A DNA stretch of 5,151 bases from CBDTYW01 sp965364735 (GTDB lineage: Bacteria; Actinomycetota; Nitriliruptoria; Nitriliruptorales; Nitriliruptoraceae), in contig CBDTYW010000258.1 of the NCBI GenBank assembly GCA_965364735.1, positions 1-5,151 of the forward strand, in the 5' to 3' direction. Each line of letters begins with the position of its first letter. Position 1 is the first letter of the stretch. The translations under genes and the position numbers were made by a program. Positions 1 through 5,151 of the stretch are shown here, piece by piece. The notes below the pieces were generated by a model. That model was not told where the DNA came from, did not search any database, and was given only the letters and a program-made list of their open reading frames with translations.

Positions 1-1
1 G

Positions 2-490
2 ATCGGCGACGGCTGGATCAGCCACGAGCTGACCTCGCCGAAGTTCCTCGCGGAGCGCGCGACCCCGTGGCTGCACGAGGGCCTCGACCGCGGCGGCCGC
101 GACCGCAACCAGATCGAGCTCGTCGCGTCGCAGTGCTGCGTGATCGACGCCGACGGCGCAGCAGCGCGTCGCAGCGCGGCGCACACCGTGGCGTTCTACG
201 CGAGCGTGAAGAGCTACGACGACTTCTTCGCCTTCCACGGGTTCGGAGAGGAAGCAGCCTCCGTCCGCACCGCGTTCGCCGCCGGCGACACGACCGCGAT
301 GGTCGACGCCGTCACCGACGAGATGGTCCGCGCGTTCACGCTCGCCGGGACAGCCGACGACGTGCGTGGCAGGCTCGCGGAGCTGGGCGAGCACGTCGAC
401 ACCGTCAAGGTGTCCCCGCCGACCTACTTCCAGGACGCCGAGGCCACGCGCGCAGCGCAGGCCGCGATCCTCGAGCACCTGTCCGCCTGA
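2..490 (+). CDS. LLM-class (luciferase-like) flavin-dependent oxidoreductase, C-terminal part
   Basis: This is the last 162 residues of a protein whose start lies left of the window; the reading frame is open from base 2 to the TGA at 488-490. The visible part starts with GDGWISHELTSPKFLAE, which resembles the 'GDGW...TSP.yl' segment near the C-terminal third of bacterial luciferase-like monooxygenases. It is followed by helical stretches and ends with AGTADDVRGRLAEL, the usual closing segment in which the last barrel helix (G-[TS]-x-[DE]-[DE]-V) is found. Family members bind FMN or coenzyme F420 in a TIM barrel and oxidise or reduce small organic substrates in the cytosol. The cofactor cannot be decided because the N-terminal binding residues are outside the window; F420 is plausible if the host is an actinobacterium. 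An internal ATG at 140 is not the real start, since family similarity extends upstream of it. The stop lies 30 bases before the CoA ligase, so co-transcription is likely. Confidence 0.82.
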   Translation: MGDGWISHELTSPKFLAERATPWLHEGLDRGGRDRNQIELVASQCCVIDADGAAARRSAAHTVAFYASVKSYDDFFAFHGFGEEAASVRTAFAAGDTTAMVDAVTDEMVRAFTLAGTADDVRGRLAELGEHVDTVKVSPPTYFQDAEATRAAQAAILEHLSA

Positions 491-520
491 GCCGCCGCAA
501 CGCAGAGACGAGCAACGACG

Positions 521-2041
521 ATGACGATCTTCCGGGGCGGCGCGCCGCTGAACATGGCCAACGGGGTCCGCGAGTTCGCGGTCGCCCAGCCGGGCTCCGT
601 CGCGGTCATCGACGGGGACCGATCGCTCACCTGTGCTGAGCTGGACGCGCGTTCCTCCCAGCTCGCCAACGCGCTCGTCTCCGGCGGACTCTCCTCCGGC
701 GATCGCGTCGCCGTTCTGCTCGGCAACCGGCTCGAGTACTGCGAGATCGCCGCGGCCGTCGCGAAGGCCGGTCTCGTCATGGTCCCGGTGAACCCGCGGC
801 TCACCGCGCCGGAGGCGACGTTCGTGCTGGGTCACTCCGGCGCGTCGGCGCTGATCTCCGACGCCGCCCTGCTCGAGATCGCCGAGCCCGGGATCGCGGA
901 GCACGCCGTTGCCCGCGTGATCACGATCGACGGTGACTACGAGGACGTGCTCACCGCTGCCGACGCCACAGACCCTGCCGTGATGGTCGACGAGGACGAC
1001 CCGTTCTGCATCGCCTACACGTCCGGCACGACCGGCCGCCCGAAGGGCGTGCTGATCAGCCATCGCTCGCGCGTCCTGACGATGGTCGCCACGGCGCTCG
1101 AGTGGAACCTCGGACCCGGCAGCACGACGATCGCGGTCGCCCCGATGTACCACGGTGCCGGGTTCGCCTTCGCCTACGCCGCCGTCCACACCGGCGGCAC
1201 CGTGGCGATGCTGCGTAGGTGGGATCCGGCCGCGCTGCTCGCGATGGTCGCCGACGTCCGGCCGAACTCGGTCTTCCTCGTCCCGGCGCACGCCCAGATG
1301 CTCCGTGCGCTCGGCGACGACGCGATCTCCGCGGCGGACACCTCATCGCTCGACACCGTCTACTTCAACGCGGCACCGCTGCCCCAGGAGCTGAAGCTCT
1401 GGTTCATGGACGCATTCCCGCACGTCGCGTGCCATGAGCTCTACGGCTCGACGGAGGCCGGCATCGTCGCGAACCTGCGCCCCGCAGACATGCGTCGCAA
1501 GGACGCGTGCGTCGGGCCGCCCTGGTTCATGACCGAGGTGAAGCTCATCGACGAGGACGGCGACGTCGTCGGCGGCGCCGGTCGCGGCGAGCTGTTCAGC
1601 CGCTCGCCGTACCTGATGAACGGCTATCTCGACGACGACGCGGCCACCGAGGCCTGCACGGACGCGGACGGCTTCCTCAGCTCCGGCGACATCGTGGTGC
1701 GCGACGAGGAGGGCTACCTCCACATCGTGGACCGCACCAAGGATCTCGTGATCTCCGGCGGCGTGAACGTCTACCCGCGCGAGGTCGAGGAGGTCCTCGC
1801 CACGCACCCGCAGGTCCGGGAGGTCGCCGTGATCGGGACGAAGGACGAGAAGTGGGGCGAGGCGGTCTGCGCGATCGTCGTCCCGGCGAGCGATGACCTC
1901 GACGTCGCCGCCATCGAGGCGTTCGCTCGTGACGGGCTCGCGGGATTCAAGGTCCCCCGACGCTGGGAGACGGTCGACGTGCTCCCCCGCAACGCTGCCG
2001 GGAAGGTCCTCAAGACCGACCTCCGCGCACGCTTCTCCTGA
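521..2041 (+). CDS. Acyl-CoA synthetase / AMP-dependent CoA ligase (ANL superfamily)
   Basis: A full-length 506-residue adenylate-forming enzyme, the usual size for fatty-acyl or aryl-CoA ligases. It should activate a carboxylic acid with ATP to an acyl-adenylate and transfer it to CoA in the cytosol. Core motifs are all intact: the phosphate loop YTSGTTGRPKG (residues 166-176), the adenine/aromatic motif YGSTEAG (308-314), SGD with the ATP-ribose aspartate (388-390), the hinge region DRTKDLVISGGVNVYPREVE (404-423), and the C-terminal catalytic lysine in NAAGK (Lys495). The enzyme therefore looks active. The substrate cannot be assigned: the motifs do not separate medium/long-chain fatty acids from aromatic or terpenoid acids. 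The start at 521 is chosen for its spacing to the upstream gene; only a weak purine-rich stretch (GAGACGAG, about 505-512) precedes it. ATG 554 (residue 12) is an alternative start, and homologous N-termini often begin near there. It is followed after 19 bases by the membrane-protein gene, consistent with an operon. Confidence 0.93.
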   Translation: MTIFRGGAPLNMANGVREFAVAQPGSVAVIDGDRSLTCAELDARSSQLANALVSGGLSSGDRVAVLLGNRLEYCEIAAAVAKAGLVMVPVNPRLTAPEATFVLGHSGASALISDAALLEIAEPGIAEHAVARVITIDGDYEDVLTAADATDPAVMVDEDDPFCIAYTSGTTGRPKGVLISHRSRVLTMVATALEWNLGPGSTTIAVAPMYHGAGFAFAYAAVHTGGTVAMLRRWDPAALLAMVADVRPNSVFLVPAHAQMLRALGDDAISAADTSSLDTVYFNAAPLPQELKLWFMDAFPHVACHELYGSTEAGIVANLRPADMRRKDACVGPPWFMTEVKLIDEDGDVVGGAGRGELFSRSPYLMNGYLDDDAATEACTDADGFLSSGDIVVRDEEGYLHIVDRTKDLVISGGVNVYPREVEEVLATHPQVREVAVIGTKDEKWGEAVCAIVVPASDDLDVAAIEAFARDGLAGFKVPRRWETVDVLPRNAAGKVLKTDLRARFS

Positions 2042-2060
2042 CCACACAAGGCAACCGACG

Positions 2061-2723
2061 ATGACCGTGCACCAAGGGCTCCTGCTCGCCCACCTCCTCC
2101 TCTTCGGGGTGTGGCTCGGCAGCGACGCTGCGACCTTCCTGTCATCGCGCTTCGTGATGAAGGAGGAGCTGCCGATCCCGACGCGGATCACGATCGCGAA
2201 GCTGATGCTGCTGTTCGACCTCGGCCCGCGCATCGCGCTCGTGCTGATGCTGCCGCTCGGCCTGAGCCTGTCGGACAGCTCCGGGCTCGTGTCGATCCCC
2301 ACCGCCGGCATCGCGGCGGTCTGGGTCCTGTCCCTCGCGTGGCTCGCGTCGGTCCTGACGATCCACTTTCGCGAGGGCACGCCGCTCGCCGAGCGGCTTC
2401 GCACGATCGATCTCGGCCTCCGCGGCGCGATCGTGATCACGCTGGTCGCGTCCGGGGCTGTCTCGCTCGGCGGTGACGGGCCGTTCCGTGGTGACTGGCT
2501 GGCGATCAAGGTCCTGCTCTTCGGGCTGATCATCGCCTGCGGGATCGCGATCCGGTTCGCTCTGCGGCCGTTCTCGGAGAGCTTCGGCGACCTCGTCGCG
2601 AACGGCTCGACGCCAGCACGAGAGCTGCAGCTCCGCACCGACCTGATCCGCACCTACCCGTGGGTGTTCGCGATCTGGACGATGGTGCTGGTGATCGGTG
2701 GTCTGGCCGTCGTGAAGCCGTGA
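2061..2723 (+). CDS. Six-helix integral membrane protein of unknown function (CopD/DUF2269-like topology)
   Basis: A 220-residue hydrophobic protein with about six predicted membrane segments: near residues 6-25, 48-70, 80-102, 119-136, 145-168 and 198-218. The N-terminal segment AHLLLFGVWLGSDAATF, a histidine in the first helix followed by W-L-G-[SG]-D, resembles the first helix of small CopD/DUF2269-type membrane proteins. A conserved-looking FDLGPRIALVLMLPLGL element follows in helix 2. His11, His102, Asp22 and Asp53 are candidate ligand or functional residues, but no haem or metal motif is certain. I do not recognise a characterised family and assign no activity. The frame stays open upstream to a possible start at 1893, but that would overlap the CoA ligase by about 150 bases. 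The ATG at 2061 is preferred because the hydrophobic protein starts right after it and AAGG lies at 2048-2051, nine bases upstream. The 19-base gap to the ligase suggests co-expression and perhaps a role linked to its substrate at the membrane. Confidence 0.82.
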   Translation: MTVHQGLLLAHLLLFGVWLGSDAATFLSSRFVMKEELPIPTRITIAKLMLLFDLGPRIALVLMLPLGLSLSDSSGLVSIPTAGIAAVWVLSLAWLASVLTIHFREGTPLAERLRTIDLGLRGAIVITLVASGAVSLGGDGPFRGDWLAIKVLLFGLIIACGIAIRFALRPFSESFGDLVANGSTPARELQLRTDLIRTYPWVFAIWTMVLVIGGLAVVKP

Positions 2724-2771
2724 CATCCAGAGCCTCCGCACGTCCGAACCGCAGGTGTCCATCGAGAACCT

Positions 2772-2776
2772 GAGGT
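2772..2776 (+). promoter_or_regulatory. Ribosome binding site for the DUF427 gene
   Basis: GAGGT lies six bases before the GTG at 2783. It decides that start codon over later in-frame candidates and shows that this gene has its own translation initiation rather than relying on coupling to the membrane-protein gene. Confidence 0.7.
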
Positions 2777-2782
2777 CCCGTC

Positions 2783-3286
2783 GTGCTCCGCCATCCCCGC
2801 CCCGATCCCGTGGGTCCCGGTCAGGAGTCGGTGTGGGACTACCCACGTCCGCCGGCGCTCGACGAGGTCGATCAGCACATCATGGTGTTCACCGGGGACA
2901 TCATCGTGGCGCAGACCCACACGGCCTTCCGGGTCCTCGAGACGAGCCACCCACCGACCTACTACCTCCCGCGGGTCGCGTTCGCCCCGGGCGTGCTCGT
3001 CGCCAGCAGCCGGACAAGCTTCTGCGAGTTCAAGGGCGTGGCCAGCTGGTTCGACCTCGTCGTCGGCGACCGCGTCGAGCGTGACGCAGCGTGGACCTAC
3101 CGGGACCCGAGCCCGGCGTTCACCCGGCTCGCCGGAGCGATCTCGCTCTACCCGCAGCGCGTGAGCCGCATCACCGTCGACGGCGAGGTGGTCCGCGCCG
3201 TCCAGGGTGACTTCTACGGCGGCTGGGCGACGTCGAAGATCGTCGGACCGTTCAAGGGCCAGGTCGCCGGCTCCGCGTCGTGGTGA
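2783..3286 (+). CDS. DUF427 domain-containing protein
   Basis: A 167-residue soluble protein starting at GTG, six bases after GAGGT. It carries the whole DUF427 (PF04248) signature in order: VWDYPRPP (residues 17-24), the repeat-opening strand with VLETSHPPTYYLP (51-63), CEFKG (81-85), the W/P-rich stretch around AAWTYRDPSPAF (102-113), a YP pair (123-124), FYGGW (144-148) and the terminal GPFKG (155-159). The domain is small, all-beta and common in actinobacteria and proteobacteria. Its biochemical role is not established, so none is given. There is no signal peptide or membrane segment, so it should be cytosolic. It is separated from the membrane-protein gene by 59 bases without an evident promoter or terminator, and could be the last gene of the same transcript. 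It faces the VOC gene tail to tail with 29 bases between stop codons. Confidence 0.92.
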   Translation: MLRHPRPDPVGPGQESVWDYPRPPALDEVDQHIMVFTGDIIVAQTHTAFRVLETSHPPTYYLPRVAFAPGVLVASSRTSFCEFKGVASWFDLVVGDRVERDAAWTYRDPSPAFTRLAGAISLYPQRVSRITVDGEVVRAVQGDFYGGWATSKIVGPFKGQVAGSASW

Positions 3287-3302
3287 GATGAGCTGGTGAG
3301 AT
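3281..3302 (+). repeat. Short direct repeat at the DUF427 stop codon
   Basis: TGGTGAGAT occurs at 3281-3289 and again at 3294-3302, separated by GAGC. The first copy contains the last Trp codon and the TGA stop of the DUF427 gene. It looks like a local 13-base duplication in the convergent spacer. No function is apparent. Confidence 0.6.
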
Positions 3303-3303
3303 C

Positions 3304-3321
3304 GGCTGCTGACCGTCAGCC
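3304..3321. terminator. Possible weak bidirectional hairpin between convergent genes
   Basis: GCTGAC-C-GTCAGC (3308-3320) is a perfect 13-base palindrome. An alternative pairing of GGCTG (3304-3308) with CAGCC (3317-3321) is also possible. It spans the stop codon of the VOC gene, in the only spacer between two converging genes, where a shared terminator would be expected. Against this, the stem is short and no T-tract follows on either strand, so it is not a canonical intrinsic terminator. Confidence 0.3.
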
Positions 3322-4086
3322 GCGGAACAACGCGCGGTTCCCGGGCTCGGCACCGAACACCAGCCCGACGATGCCCGGCGTCAACGGGTCGACGGGCGCA
3401 GCGGCTCCCGGCAGCCCCGGGAAGTCCATCAGCTCGACGCGGATCGGTGACTGCTCGTCGTCGGCGAGCAGGTTCATGCGCAGGCCAATGTCTTCCGAGG
3501 GCAGCCCCATGACCCGGCAGACCGCGGGCAGCGCGATCGGGAAGAGGTGGTGCTGCGCGAGCCCCTGGGCTTCCCAGCCGGGCGTCGCATCCTCGATCTT
3601 CTCGACCCCCCAGATCACCGAGTGAACCTCTGAGTGCTGGGCCTTCTGGTCGTGGTCGAGCAGCGACGGACGACGGCGATCGGACTCGACGAACACGAGC
3701 GACCAGCCGTCCGGCGCCGTGATGTGGAGCTGACGCATGCTGATCGGCCCCATCTCGATGAGCTCGACCTCGCGGCAGTCCTGGCCGGCAGCCACCGCGC
3801 GGGCACGCGTGGCGTCGGCGTCGCGCGTGTAGACATCGACCGCGATGCCGCCGTGGTCGAAGTGACCGCGGCGGTGCACGGGACGGTCGGAGTCCATGAT
3901 CAGGAATCCACCGATCGCGGTTCCGGGCTGACGCATCGTGACCGAGCCGACGGTGCCGGATCGCCCGAAGACGCCGCCGGGGACGTCGTCGCGCGCGACC
4001 TCGACGAAGCCGTGCACGTTGAGGAACGCGATCGTGGCGGCGACATCCGTCGCGGCGATCATGACCTCGGTCGGGGCGTTCCCCAC
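3316..4086 (-). CDS. VOC-superfamily protein (glyoxalase/bleomycin resistance/dioxygenase fold), about one and a half domains
   Basis: A 256-residue protein read from GTG 4086 to TGA 3316. The start is fixed by AGAGGT six bases upstream; the open frame continues to 4260, but that extension has no family features and would overlap the divergent hydrolase gene. Residues 6-135 form a complete VOC domain of two beta-alpha-beta3 modules, with FDHGGIAVDV (76-85) and PDGWSLVFVES (125-135) closing the second module. His78 and Glu134 sit where VOC enzymes carry metal ligands. A second domain begins at HSVIWGVEKIEDA (155-167) and has PIRVELMDFPG (214-224), again with ligand-like His155 and Glu218. It stops soon after the strand PGIVGLVFG (237-245), so a fourth module is missing. 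Relatives include extradiol dioxygenases, glyoxalase I and antibiotic-binding proteins; the activity here is not determinable. It is soluble, with no signal peptide, and is transcribed divergently from the hydrolase gene across a spacer with a nested palindrome. Confidence 0.87.
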   Translation of the reverse strand: MGNAPTEVMIAATDVAATIAFLNVHGFVEVARDDVPGGVFGRSGTVGSVTMRQPGTAIGGFLIMDSDRPVHRRGHFDHGGIAVDVYTRDADATRARAVAAGQDCREVELIEMGPISMRQLHITAPDGWSLVFVESDRRRPSLLDHDQKAQHSEVHSVIWGVEKIEDATPGWEAQGLAQHHLFPIALPAVCRVMGLPSEDIGLRMNLLADDEQSPIRVELMDFPGLPGAAAPVDPLTPGIVGLVFGAEPGNRALFRG

Positions 4087-4092
4087 GGCTGC

Positions 4093-4098
4093 ACCTCT
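4093..4098 (-). promoter_or_regulatory. Ribosome binding site for the VOC gene
   Basis: Read on the minus strand, AGAGGT precedes the GTG at 4086 by six bases. It settles the start codon and removes 58 residues of the longer open frame. It abuts the end of the 4100-4141 inverted repeat, so folding of that repeat in the mRNA could affect its access. Confidence 0.75.
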
Positions 4099-4099
4099 C

Positions 4100-4141
4100 G
4101 CTACCTTCAACTGGAACGACGTTCCGGAAATCGAAGGTAGC
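4100..4141. promoter_or_regulatory. Nested inverted repeats in the divergent spacer: candidate operator or leader hairpin
   Basis: The outer arms GCTACCTTC (4100-4108) and GAAGGTAGC (4133-4141) are perfect 9-base inverted repeats. Inside, GGAACG-A-CGTTCC (4113-4125) is a perfect 13-base palindrome almost on the same axis, overlapped by the 8-base palindrome TTCCGGAA (4122-4129). The stretch 4101-4140 is 50% G+C, clearly lower than the flanking genes. Its location between divergent start codons fits a binding site for a dimeric regulator such as a TetR-, MarR- or GntR-type protein, but no known consensus was matched. As minus-strand RNA it would form a hairpin ending two bases before the VOC ribosome binding site. 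No regulator gene is present in the window. Confidence 0.6.
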
Positions 4142-4172
4142 CGCCCCGGCCACCCCAGCCGGCGCCGTGTCC

Positions 4173-4177
4173 AAGGA
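4173..4177 (+). promoter_or_regulatory. Ribosome binding site for the alpha/beta hydrolase gene
   Basis: AAGGA lies six bases before the ATG at 4184, a near-ideal spacing that supports this start. No convincing -10/-35 promoter hexamers were found between 4141 and 4173. Confidence 0.75.
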
Positions 4178-4183
4178 TCGCCG

Positions 4184-5151
4184 ATGACGACCGTCCGTGC
4201 CCTCTTCACCGCGGCGGCCTGCCCGACCGCGACCGCCCCGTTCGACACGCTCGCGATCAAGATCGCCTACCCGGCCGCTCCGACGGGCTCCGACGTCGAG
4301 CGGCTCTCCGGGGTCGTCCCCGTCGACGCGGCTGCGGGCCAGCTCCCCCTCGTCGTCATCGCCAACGGCATCAACGTCTCCCCCGAGGCCTACACCTGGC
4401 TCGCGACCCGCATCGCCAGCGCAGGCTTCGCCGTCGCGACGTACACCTGGGTCGGCGAGCTCTTCGCCGGCCAGTACGGCCTCACGCCGGGAGTGGACCT
4501 CACCGCCGTCACGCCGGACGCCTTCGGCTCGAAGCCGAGCTGGAACGGGCTGCAGGTCGTCCTGGACGCCATCGCTGCGCTGCCGGAGACGCAGCCGCTG
4601 CACGGCAAGGTCGACCTCGACCGCATCGCGGTGGTCGGGCACTCCGCCGGTGGCACCATGTGCTTCCAGTCCGCACGGACGTCGTGGTTCCCGGGGCTGC
4701 GCGCCGCGGTCACCTTCGCCGCGCACAACGGGGGCGCGACCGCGCTCGGCTGGCCGGAGGGCACGATCCTCGACGTCGAGCCGGACGTGCCGTTCCTCGT
4801 GATGGGCGGCGCGCACGACGGCGTCATCCAGCGCAGCGCCGACCGCTACGGCCCCGAAGGTCACGCACGCGACCCGATCACCCGGACCTTCCACGAGCAC
4901 ATGTCGCGCGACCAGGGCGACACGCACCTCGCGATCCTCCGCGACGCGAACCACTTCTCCGTCGGCTGGCCCGAGGACCCGACGGTCGCGCGCGGATTCC
5001 TCGACGGGGCCGCGACGAACGACGAGGAGAACCGCGCGCTCATCGGCGACCTGATCAGCGCGTTCCTGCGCCGCGAGGTCCGCGGCGAGATCGACGCGGC
5101 CGCCGACGTCACGCGGCTGCTCGCCAGCGAGCGGATCGCGACGACCGCGAC
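4184..5151 (+). CDS. Alpha/beta hydrolase (dienelactone hydrolase/chlorophyllase-like), 3' end outside the window
   Basis: The frame opens at ATG 4184 and is uninterrupted for 322 codons to the window edge, so the protein is partial at its C-terminus. The alpha/beta hydrolase core is clear. The strand PLVVIANGINVSPEAY (residues 55-70) supplies an oxyanion-hole region. The nucleophile elbow is GHSAGG with Ser154 (152-157), preceded by the strand RIAVV. The acid is probably Asp212 in MGGAHDG (207-213), and the histidine is probably His257 in DANHFSVGW (254-262). Such enzymes hydrolyse esters, lactones or related bonds; the GHSAGG elbow with the 'P.vv..NG' strand is typical of the dienelactone hydrolase/chlorophyllase-like group. 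The substrate is unknown. The N-terminus MTTVRALFTAAACPTATAPF is mildly hydrophobic but lacks an n-region and h-region of a normal signal peptide, so cytosolic location is favoured. The residues after 280 look like an added helical C-terminal part. It is transcribed divergently from the VOC gene and probably shares regulation with it. Confidence 0.87.
   Translation, partial: MTTVRALFTAAACPTATAPFDTLAIKIAYPAAPTGSDVERLSGVVPVDAAAGQLPLVVIANGINVSPEAYTWLATRIASAGFAVATYTWVGELFAGQYGLTPGVDLTAVTPDAFGSKPSWNGLQVVLDAIAALPETQPLHGKVDLDRIAVVGHSAGGTMCFQSARTSWFPGLRAAVTFAAHNGGATALGWPEGTILDVEPDVPFLVMGGAHDGVIQRSADRYGPEGHARDPITRTFHEHMSRDQGDTHLAILRDANHFSVGWPEDPTVARGFLDGAATNDEENRALIGDLISAFLRREVRGEIDAAADVTRLLASERIATTA

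Noticed and set aside
67..639. Plus-strand open frame of 190 codons across the oxidoreductase and ligase starts
   Set aside because: Extremely Arg-rich translation in a shifted frame over two genes with clear family features.
1893..2060. Longer N-terminus for the membrane protein
   Set aside because: The extension lies inside the CoA ligase coding sequence and is Ser/Arg/Pro-rich with no membrane or family character; ATG 2061 starts directly at the hydrophobic protein.
1343..2653. Minus-strand open frame of 436 codons opposite the CoA ligase and membrane protein
   Set aside because: It is antisense to two genes with clear protein features, has a low-complexity Arg/Asp/Val composition and no ribosome binding site or domain.
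3324..3341. GGAAC-N8-GTTCC inverted repeat near the VOC 3' end, echoing the operator-like core
   Set aside because: It lies within coding sequence, has different spacing from GGAACGACGTTCC, and is expected by chance in such DNA.
4113..4140. ECF-sigma-type promoter suggested by GGAAC on both strands
   Set aside because: No CGTC/CGTT-like -10 element occurs 15-18 bases downstream on either strand; the GGAAC copies follow from the palindrome itself.
4087..4260. 58-residue N-terminal extension of the VOC protein
   Set aside because: It would overlap the hydrolase start and the palindromic spacer, while GTG 4086 has a strong ribosome binding site and begins right at the VOC fold.
2654..4954. Minus-strand open frame of 766 codons
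   Set aside because: It runs antisense to the membrane-protein end, DUF427 and hydrolase genes and in another frame through the VOC gene. Its translation is Arg/Gly/Ala/Asp-rich without any recognisable motif, as expected for GC-rich shadow frames.

Overview
High-GC bacterial DNA with dense, short-spaced genes, GTG starts in two of six genes and strong G/C bias at third codon positions. Together with a luciferase-like oxidoreductase of the type that often uses coenzyme F420, this suggests an actinobacterium. A Thermoleophilia-like lineage (Solirubrobacter, Patulibacter or Conexibacter type) is my guess, but no marker gene in the window settles it.

Layout: positions 1-3286 hold four genes on the plus strand. 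They are the C-terminal part of a luciferase-like flavin-dependent oxidoreductase (to 490), an acyl-CoA synthetase of the ANL superfamily (521-2041), a small six-helix membrane protein of unknown function (2061-2723) and a DUF427 protein (2783-3286). The first three are 30 and 19 bases apart and look like one transcription unit; DUF427 follows after 59 bases and could belong to the same unit. A VOC (glyoxalase/dioxygenase fold) protein runs convergently on the minus strand (4086-3316). From a 97-base divergent spacer, a secreted-style or cytosolic alpha/beta hydrolase starts on the plus strand at 4184 and runs off the right edge still open.

How the genes may work together: a flavin oxidoreductase, a CoA ligase, a ring-cleavage/glyoxalase-fold protein and an alpha/beta hydrolase are the kinds of enzymes found in catabolic loci for hydrophobic carboxylic acids, aromatics or terpenoid/steroid-like compounds. 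No substrate can be read from the sequence, so this is an inference from enzyme classes and clustering.

The most distinctive non-coding signal lies in the divergent spacer (4100-4141). It is a 9-base perfect inverted repeat enclosing a second 13-base palindrome, in a stretch of 50% GC inside much GC-richer DNA. It is a good candidate for an operator shared by the VOC and hydrolase genes, or for an mRNA leader hairpin directly next to the VOC ribosome binding site. No RNA genes, mobile elements, CRISPR arrays or integration sites were seen.
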